Assembly: GCF_003710825.1 (NCBI RefSeq)
Contig: NZ_RHHQ01000008.1
Coordinates: 1-64,000 of the forward strand
DNA length: 64,000 nt
Direction: 5' to 3'
Source of the DNA: Brevibacillus fluminis
GTDB taxonomy: Bacteria > Bacillota > Bacilli > Brevibacillales > Brevibacillaceae
Shown here: positions 58,426 to 64,000 of the stretch, in pieces
Layout of the letters: the number at the start of each line of letters is the position of its first letter
Position numbering within the stretch: the stretch's first letter is position 1
Program-made: the position numbers and the translations under genes
Notes under the pieces: model-generated
Told to the model about the DNA's origin: nothing
Seen by the model: only the letters and a program-made list of their open reading frames with translations
Databases searched by the model: none

Positions 58426-59145
58426 ATGTATAAATTGTTGATTGCAGATGATGAATATGAGTTCAGAAATGGACTCACCCGCTTTATCCCTTGGAATCAG
58501 TTCGGATTTGAAGCCGTCAGACAGGCTAAAGACGGACAAGAAGTGTTGGACATTGTCCATTCTGACGAGATTGACGTCATTCTGTGTGATATTAAAATGC
58601 CGCTGTTGAGCGGGATTGATGTCGCCAGAGAATTGCGCCATTCACCTGTCAAGATCGTGTTTCTAAGCGGTTACCGTGAGTTCGAATACGCCCAGCAGGC
58701 CCTCGTCTTCGGAGTGAAAAACTATATCCTCAAGCCGCCCAAACTTCAAGAGTTGGAGGATGTCTTCAAGACACTTAAAGAAGAACTTGACCACAAGCAG
58801 GTGCTTGCAAATGAAAAAGAAGCCCTCCCAGTCGAGACACTCATCTCGAAAATTAAACGGTATATCGAGCAAAATTACCGAGACGCAACGCTAGAACGCG
58901 CTGCGAAATTCGTCCATTTGAACCACCACTATTTGAGCAAATATTTTAAACAAAAAACAGGTGAGAATTTTTCGGATTATGTCATCCGGGTAAAGATGGA
59001 AAAAGCAAAGGAATTTCTGGCTGACCCCAACAGTAAAACATACGAGATCAGTGAAATGGTTGGCTATTCGTGCGCGAAGAATTTCACACGAACATTCCGG
59101 AAGTACGCGGGCAAAAGCCCGAGGGAATACCGAAATCTGGAATAA
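58426..59145 (+). CDS. response regulator with AraC-type HTH (YesN-like)
   Basis: 239 residues. Receiver domain (1-115) with phospho-acceptor Asp55 (VILCDIKMP) and acidic pair DD at 8-9; a short linker; AraC-type double HTH (about 140-239, with AAKFVHLNHHYLSKYFKQKTG and MVGYSCAKNFTRTFRKYAGKSPREYR). Unusually short linker for a YesN protein. ATG 58426 follows AAGGAGG. It probably activates the divergent dipeptide operon. It lies 14 bp before its kinase. Confidence 0.9.
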   Translation: MYKLLIADDEYEFRNGLTRFIPWNQFGFEAVRQAKDGQEVLDIVHSDEIDVILCDIKMPLLSGIDVARELRHSPVKIVFLSGYREFEYAQQALVFGVKNYILKPPKLQELEDVFKTLKEELDHKQVLANEKEALPVETLISKIKRYIEQNYRDATLERAAKFVHLNHHYLSKYFKQKTGENFSDYVIRVKMEKAKEFLADPNSKTYEISEMVGYSCAKNFTRTFRKYAGKSPREYRNLE

Positions 59146-59159
59146 AGGGTGGGCGTTCA

Positions 59160-60935
59160 ATGTTCAAAAAAAGCATGCACCGCGCATTCTTCGCGAGAAA
59201 TCTAGCAACCTTTTTAATTCCCATGATCATCCCGCTGCTCGCCTTCGGGGCACTGTCCAGCTTTATCATTCAGCAATACGTAAAAGCTGAAATTGAACGG
59301 AACAATACCAACTTACTGAAACAGACGGAAGAGAATATTACCATGTTCTTCGATGATCTTGCCTCGGTAAATATGCATGCCGTTGCCCGGGACATAGATA
59401 TCCCGCTCAAGCGAATCTTTCAAAAAAACGCGCTGGAAGCAGATGATAACGCTCGATTGGTTGCCCTTAAACAACTCATCGATTCTCCTGCCGTCGCCAG
59501 ACCTTATATCGATTCCGTCTACATCTACCTAAAAAACGACAAGCGTCGTCTGTTTTCCTCGACGAGCGGAAGCCTCATCCAACTGAATGAATTTTATGAT
59601 CGCTCCTGGTTTGACACCTTTATACACGAGAAAGCCAGGAAAACATTGGCCTGGACAGAACCAAGGTCATTTATCAGGTATGAACTGGAGAATCGGTCCA
59701 CTACGATCAAATACATTACCATATACAAAAAACTGTCGATTTCCGATAATGACGACGGCGTTATTGTATTCAATATCAAGCGGGATTACATTCAGAATTA
59801 TCTGGACCGTTTCTCAATACTGAAGGACCAAAGCTTGCTCATTGTTGACAATAACGAGGAGGTCATCTTTCGAAATAACATCCGCGATTACTTGAAGCTC
59901 GACGTTCGCGAACTGTTGTCCCGTCGCTCGTCCTTTTTTCCATTGGAGCTAGGGAACGATTCCTATATTGTCTCCGTGCTAAGCTCAGAGAAGTACGGCT
60001 GGCGCTTCTTCTCCATCGTCCCAAAGTCATTACTCTACGAATTGCCAACCCAGCTAAGCATGATCGCGCTTGTCCTGCTGATCCTCTCTTTGATCGTTGG
60101 CACTGCGTTAGCCTATCATTTGGGCAAGAAGGGATACGAAAACATCAAAACGATCATTGCGCTTCTTCATTCAGCGGAAAAAGGACTCCCCTTATCACCT
60201 CTGCCCAGACGGGGAAAAGACGTGTATAGCTATATCATCCACAGGATTTTGAAAAATTTCATCGAAAAAAACTATCTGAAAGTTCAACTGTCAGAGCAAA
60301 AATACAGGTTGAAAACGTTGGAACTTACCGCCTTGCAGTCCCAGCTAAACCCGCACTTTTTATTCAATACGCTAGGGACGATTTATTGGCAGGCTGCAAA
60401 TCTTACCGGACGGCTTACCTCATTAAACAAAACGATCGAAAACCTTTCAGATATCCTCAAGTTTTCACTGAGCAGTGAGAAAAAACTGGTGTCGTTGCGG
60501 GAAGAAATCACGTATACGATCAGCTATATTGATATCCAAAAGGTCAGGTACACGGATACCTTTGATGTCATCTGGAGCGTTGAGGACAGCATTTTCAATT
60601 ACAGAGTGATGAAACTGTTTCTTCAGCCCTTGGTCGAGAACAGTCTCTATCATGGTATCAAGGAAAAAGGCAGCTTTGGAATGATTAAAATCAAAATGAA
60701 AGTGATTCAAACTACTTTGCATATTTCCGTTACTGATAACGGCATTGGGATGACGCCGGAAAGACTGAGAGAAGTTCGCGACAATCTAAACGCCATCATC
60801 GAACAAACCAATCATATCGGACTTTATAATACCCACAGGAGGCTAAAGCTGACCTTCGGAGAACAGTATGGGGTTTTCATAAGCAGCAAGTTCAGATGGG
60901 GTACCTCTGTAAAGCTGACCATTCCAATTTACTAG
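59160..60935 (+). CDS. sensor histidine kinase (YesM-like)
   Basis: 591 residues. Membrane helices at about 15-38 and 299-320 flank an extracellular sensor domain of about 260 residues. The cytosolic part has a His_kinase-type H-box with His399 in QLNPHFLFNTLG, followed by a HATPase_c domain (VENSLYHGI, DNGIGM). A standard HAMP is not obvious. The family usually senses extracellular sugars or peptides, often with an ABC binding protein. GGGTGGG lies upstream of ATG 59160. The operon partner is the YesN-like regulator. Confidence 0.9.
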   Translation: MFKKSMHRAFFARNLATFLIPMIIPLLAFGALSSFIIQQYVKAEIERNNTNLLKQTEENITMFFDDLASVNMHAVARDIDIPLKRIFQKNALEADDNARLVALKQLIDSPAVARPYIDSVYIYLKNDKRRLFSSTSGSLIQLNEFYDRSWFDTFIHEKARKTLAWTEPRSFIRYELENRSTTIKYITIYKKLSISDNDDGVIVFNIKRDYIQNYLDRFSILKDQSLLIVDNNEEVIFRNNIRDYLKLDVRELLSRRSSFFPLELGNDSYIVSVLSSEKYGWRFFSIVPKSLLYELPTQLSMIALVLLILSLIVGTALAYHLGKKGYENIKTIIALLHSAEKGLPLSPLPRRGKDVYSYIIHRILKNFIEKNYLKVQLSEQKYRLKTLELTALQSQLNPHFLFNTLGTIYWQAANLTGRLTSLNKTIENLSDILKFSLSSEKKLVSLREEITYTISYIDIQKVRYTDTFDVIWSVEDSIFNYRVMKLFLQPLVENSLYHGIKEKGSFGMIKIKMKVIQTTLHISVTDNGIGMTPERLREVRDNLNAIIEQTNHIGLYNTHRRLKLTFGEQYGVFISSKFRWGTSVKLTIPIY

Positions 60936-60990
60936 TAAAGGAGACCGCTCTTTACCTGAACACCAAATGATGCCAGTCGGTGGCATGTAA

Positions 60991-61042
60991 AAAGCAGCCC
61001 GTTCTCCATGATGCATCCAGGAGAACGGGCTGCCTTGTTTAT
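60991..61042. terminator. bidirectional intrinsic terminator
   Basis: A 15-bp perfect stem, GCAGCCCGTTCTCC/GGAGAACGGGCTGC, with T-rich flanks, between the kinase gene and the convergent tail-collar genes. Confidence 0.88.
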
Positions 61043-61096
61043 TTTATAATGACGATTTACACGGCTACATGTGCCGCTGGAGCTTCAGCTGATTGC

Positions 61097-61627
61097 TTAA
61101 GAGCGCGGCGGGAATTCGCCTTCCAGGCAAATGATGAAATTCATGCCAAGGTACGGCTGCTTGTTGTTGTGGGGAAGGCTTGAGCCTGTCACAACCACAC
61201 TTTGTGGATTCAAGGTTGTTGTTGTCGGGTTGGAAAGCGGTGCATAAATCGCTGCTGAACCTCTGCCTACTGTGTTGGTCCAAATCGTGCCGCTCGGTGT
61301 GTTGGTCGTCGGCTGCACGTCGCACTCGGCCAGATGATTGTGTGCGGGCATCTGGTCTTGCGTCAAAGTCACTGTACTCGAACCGCCCGGTGCCCCGATC
61401 GAACGCGGGGTCAAACCAGGCCCTGCTCCTTGATGCATCGCTGCTCGGCCTCTCAAATCAGGCAGCGCAAACGTGAGTTGTCCATCTCCTCCGTACTGGA
61501 CCCCAATGATCGAAAACAAAGCCGGATTCCTCCGAATCGGGATCAGCGATCCATCGCAAAATGCCCAGCCACTCGGTGCGTAGGACCCCGCAAAAATACG
61601 AATTTCACCAACATACGCATCTGCCAT
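61097..61627 (-). CDS. phage tail collar domain protein (MdpB-like), copy C
   Basis: 176 residues. Tail-collar domain at the N-terminus (VGEIRIFAGSYAPSGWAFCDG, PIRRNPALFSIIG, YGGDG-TFALPDLRGR) and the C-terminal QPYLGMNFIICLEGEFPPR of the MdpB (microcystin-dependent protein) family. No other phage genes are nearby, so this is the cellular lineage of such proteins, function unknown. Third of three tandem paralogues, 14 bp after the previous one. ATG 61627 follows GGGAGG. Confidence 0.88.
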   Translation of the reverse strand: MADAYVGEIRIFAGSYAPSGWAFCDGSLIPIRRNPALFSIIGVQYGGDGQLTFALPDLRGRAAMHQGAGPGLTPRSIGAPGGSSTVTLTQDQMPAHNHLAECDVQPTTNTPSGTIWTNTVGRGSAAIYAPLSNPTTTTLNPQSVVVTGSSLPHNNKQPYLGMNFIICLEGEFPPRS

Positions 61628-61641
61628 CTGTTTTGCCTCCC

Positions 61642-62139
61642 TTAATTTCTTGGCGGAAAAATGCCCTGTACTGCAATACAGTAATTGGTGACCACATACG
61701 GCTGCATATTGGTATGCGCTTGTCCTTGGCCAGACTGCCCGAGCGCTTGTGACGACATCGTCGAATCCACCGTGGTACCATACGGATTGATCGCATTTTT
61801 GGCCCATGTATTTCCGGATGCTACCTTATCGTTCCCTTCCCCTTCGTTGCAATAAAGCAGATGGGTATGCGCTGGCATTTCCGCTTGCGTGAGCGTGTGC
61901 GCTTCCTCCCCAGCACTCTCACCGAGCGAAATTCCGTTTCCCTGTTGTACAGGGACACTCCCGCGTAAATCCGGCAGCGCAAACGTATTGACACCGTTCC
62001 CGCCGTATGTGGTGCCCAAGATTGCAAATAATGCCTGGTTTTGGTTAATGGGCAAAAGCCTTCCGTCGCAAGGCATCCAGCCTCGAGGTGGGGCCGAAAA
62101 GCCAAACATTTTCACTTCACCCAAAAATGGTTCTGACAT
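61642..62139 (-). CDS. phage tail collar domain protein (MdpB-like), copy B
   Basis: 165 residues with the same layout: FLGEVKMFGFSAPPRGWMPCDG, then NQALFAILGTTYGGNG, LPDLRGSVPVQQG, AEMPAHTH and C-terminal QPYVVTNYCIAVQGIFPPR. Middle copy of the tandem. It is as different from A and C as they are from each other, so the duplications are old. 26 bp separate it from copy A. Confidence 0.88.
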   Translation of the reverse strand: MSEPFLGEVKMFGFSAPPRGWMPCDGRLLPINQNQALFAILGTTYGGNGVNTFALPDLRGSVPVQQGNGISLGESAGEEAHTLTQAEMPAHTHLLYCNEGEGNDKVASGNTWAKNAINPYGTTVDSTMSSQALGQSGQGQAHTNMQPYVVTNYCIAVQGIFPPRN

Positions 62140-62165
62140 GGTTTTTTCCTCCTCTATGGCAAAAT

Positions 62166-62678
62166 TTAATAGGACGACGGAAATGCGCCTTCCAGCGCAA
62201 TGATGTAGCTGACAGGCAGATAAGGCATCATATTATCATGAGGTTGGCTTCCTCCCGTGGCACTTATTGTGCCGGATGCCATTTGAGCGGTTGGTGCAGC
62301 TGTGGAATAAGCCTGCACGTTTTTGGCAAAAAAACTTCCGCTCGGCGTATCTATTGTCCCCTCCTGCGAGGAAACATTGACCGCATGCGTATGTGGAGGC
62401 AGATTGCTAGTGGTCAATGTGACCGTTTCTGTCCCCCCGAGCTGGCCGAGCGGGTAGTTGGTCCCTGTTCGGGGATTAACTCCGTTGTTCACCGGAATTC
62501 GTCCGCGATAATCCGGCAGTGCGAATGTGGTTACCCCATCGCCGCCATATGTAGTGCCAAGCAGCGTGTACAGCGCCTCGTTCCCTGAAATCGGAAGAAT
62601 CTGTCCATCGCAAAATGCCCACCCAACTGGAGGAAAATTCCCTCCAAACATGCGAATCTCTCCGACGTACGGTACCAT
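62166..62678 (-). CDS. phage tail collar domain protein (MdpB-like), copy A
   Basis: 170 residues from ATG 62678 (VPYVGEIRMFGGNFPPVGWAFCDG, EALYTLLGTTYGGDG, LPDYRGRIPVNNG, SNLPPHTH, MMPYLPVSYIIALEGAFPSSY). GTG 62687 has a slightly better-spaced GAGAGG and is a possible start. First gene of the three-gene run. Confidence 0.87.
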   Translation of the reverse strand: MVPYVGEIRMFGGNFPPVGWAFCDGQILPISGNEALYTLLGTTYGGDGVTTFALPDYRGRIPVNNGVNPRTGTNYPLGQLGGTETVTLTTSNLPPHTHAVNVSSQEGTIDTPSGSFFAKNVQAYSTAAPTAQMASGTISATGGSQPHDNMMPYLPVSYIIALEGAFPSSY

Positions 62679-62930
62679 AAGAATCACCCAATTCCTCTCT
62701 GTTCAATAGTCGTCCATTTTCATTCTGCGAAAAGACTGGCTTTGCGCAGCCTTTCCTGGCATGACGATGATCCCCGCTTCTGTTCGCTCACGAAAAAGAC
62801 TTCTGCCTGCCATTTTGCAACCTTTTGGACTAGTTGCAGCGGTTTTGGCTCACCTCCTTTCCCAATGCCGCCTCGAGTTTGGCAGTCTCACCAGTCCCAA
62901 TCGATCCAATATTCAGATACAAACACATCA

Positions 62931-62961
62931 GGCAAGCGCCAGCGAGAAGCCGGCACTTGCC
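62931..62961 (-). terminator. hairpin after the Ig-like repeat gene
   Basis: Minus strand GGCAAGTGCC pairs with GGCGCTTGCC (one wobble). It has only a weak T tail, so termination is uncertain. Confidence 0.45.
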
Positions 62962-62972
62962 AGTGTTTGCCA

Positions 62973-64000
62973 TCATTTTTTTACTGTTACGCTAAGCGTG
63001 AGCCGTTTTCCTTTATAGCTAACGGAAACGGTTGTTTTACCAGCAGCCACCGCCTTGATTTGGCCATCCTCAACGGTGACAACCCGTTCGTTGCGTGAAT
63101 TCCACGTAATCTCTTTCGGATCGATTACCTCCGAATAGCCTTTTTCATAATAGGCGGTGATGACGGGCTCATACGTTTCACCTGGCTTGATGCGTATGGA
63201 TGTATGATCTGCTTCCAATTTCGTCGGCTGCTTCGATTTCACCACGAGCACTTTGATTTCTGCCTTTTTGCCGCCGAATGTGACTTTCACGACCGCTTTG
63301 CCCGTGCCCACCGCTTTTACTTGGCCGTCTTTCGTGACTTCAACCACATCCGTGTCGTCAGTCGTCCATTCTGCATCCTCTGTGACATCTTCCGACGACT
63401 TATCCTCATAGACAGCACGTACGGAAAGCTGCTGCTCTTCGTCAGGCTCCAGAACCGCAGTCGTAGCGGACGGTTCGAGCTTTGACAGCTTGGCGTTCGA
63501 TACCGTTACGGGGATTTCCAGTTCCTGCCCTGCATAGCGTACGGTAATGACGGCTTTCCCTGGCTTCGAACCCGCTTTGATTCGGCCAGGCGTCACTGTA
63601 ATCAGTTCGCTGTCAGTCTGATAGCTGGTGTTTTCGTCGCGCGTAATGTCTTTGCGCTCATCACCGGAAACTGCATAGACACGGAATGTAGCGGTCTTTT
63701 TCGGCTGGACCCGAATTGCGTCCTCCGATGCTTCCAAACGCGTCTCTTCGTCTTCCTTCTTCTCCACAGTCACCTGCGAGCTTGCGGTTTTGTTGCCGTC
63801 CACGGTCGTTACGATAATCGTCGCCTTGCCTGCCTGAAGCGGAGTAACCAATCCAGCGCCATTCACCGAAGCCACCTCCGGATTGCTGCTGCTCCAGCGT
63901 ACGTCTTGATTCGATGCGTTCGAAGGCTCGATCGAAGCATGGAGAGACACTGGGCTGTCGCCGACCATGAGCTTCAATTTCGTTTGGTCTAAGGAAACGC
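62973..64000 (-). CDS. bacterial Ig-like (BIg2) repeat protein, C-terminal part
   Basis: 342 residues visible, open at the right edge, so the 5' end is missing. At least four BIg2-type domains of about 80-90 residues occur in series; each has a NPEVASV- or ERVVTVEDGQIKAVAAGKTTVSVSY-like ending (residue groups around 63880, 63610, 63330, 63060). Such domains form rod-like stalks of secreted or cell-surface proteins. It ends right after the last domain, without LPxTG or SLH anchor, so anchoring must be N-terminal or absent. Convergence with the tail-collar genes may be chance. Confidence 0.85.
   Translation of the reverse strand, partial: VSLDQTKLKLMVGDSPVSLHASIEPSNASNQDVRWSSSNPEVASVNGAGLVTPLQAGKATIIVTTVDGNKTASSQVTVEKKEDEETRLEASEDAIRVQPKKTATFRVYAVSGDERKDITRDENTSYQTDSELITVTPGRIKAGSKPGKAVITVRYAGQELEIPVTVSNAKLSKLEPSATTAVLEPDEEQQLSVRAVYEDKSSEDVTEDAEWTTDDTDVVEVTKDGQVKAVGTGKAVVKVTFGGKKAEIKVLVVKSKQPTKLEADHTSIRIKPGETYEPVITAYYEKGYSEVIDPKEITWNSRNERVVTVEDGQIKAVAAGKTTVSVSYKGKRLTLSVTVKK

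Noticed and set aside
61097..62678. Prophage
   Set aside because: Tail-collar proteins are the only phage-like genes. No terminase, portal, capsid, integrase or lysis genes are next to them in the window.
1..64000. CRISPR arrays and classical IS elements
   Set aside because: No regularly spaced direct repeats and no transposase-like protein were found. The group II intron and the small dispersed repeats are the only mobile-type sequences seen.

Overview
The window comes from a spore-forming, low/medium-GC Gram-positive bacterium, most likely Brevibacillus or a close relative in the Paenibacillaceae. The signs are a CotF-type spore coat gene, a GerAB-type germinant permease, a tandem pair of consensus Spo0A boxes, AGGAGG-type ribosome sites, many intrinsic terminators, and a futalosine-pathway menaquinone gene (mqnE). 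No phage or plasmid backbone is visible. The only clear mobile element is one group II intron. Small dispersed repeats and one gene remnant are also present.

Layout. 1-540: tandem rRNA-type promoters and a boxA reading off the left edge, preceded by four tRNA genes (Glu, Gly, Arg, Pro). 0.8-18.5 kb: housekeeping and accessory genes, mostly on the minus strand: an exonuclease, the HrpB helicase, three small regulator-controlled loci (TetR/metallo-beta-lactamase-fold hydrolase, MerR, TetR/YvaD), BcrC, an ECF41 sigma factor with its AhpD-like partner, a secreted amidase, a soluble chemoreceptor and a Vgb-like lyase. 19-26 kb: a minus-strand purine operon made of a PotABCD-type ABC transporter, a nucleoside hydrolase and adenine deaminase, with PurBox-like sequences upstream, a 219-bp inverted repeat inside and a dispersed repeat copy. 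26-31 kb: lipoprotein and secreted-protein genes, then a marR-mqnE operon.

31-42.8 kb holds the most interesting system: a sigma-54 enhancer-binding protein, a TMADH/DgcA-like flavoprotein, a two-part ETF:menaquinone oxidoreductase, EtfB and EtfA, a EutQ-like cupin, an aldehyde dehydrogenase, a 69-aa membrane protein and an NCS1 permease. Three -24/-12 promoters (GG-N10-GC) drive the three transcription units. Five copies of a 16-bp element, GAAC-N7-GCATC, lie upstream of them as candidate enhancer sites. The whole looks like an inducible pathway that takes up an N-methylated or similar compound, oxidises it and feeds the electrons through ETF to menaquinone. The substrate is not evident from the sequence.

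43-45 kb: a class C group II intron inserted directly after the intrinsic terminator of a small membrane protein gene. 45.4-50.5 kb: an SPFH protein, GerAB, a SIMPL-domain protein, a KTSC-like protein under two Spo0A boxes, and a TetR/quinone-reductase pair. 50.6-61 kb: a dipeptide ABC operon with an M19 dipeptidase, a DmpA-type aminopeptidase beside it, and a divergent YesMN-type two-component system. 61-64 kb: three tandem phage-tail-collar (MdpB-like) genes and the 3' part of a large Ig-like (BIg2) repeat protein that runs off the right edge.

Limits: calls rest on motif recognition by eye. No database or folding program was run. Start codons were chosen from ribosome sites and family alignment from memory.
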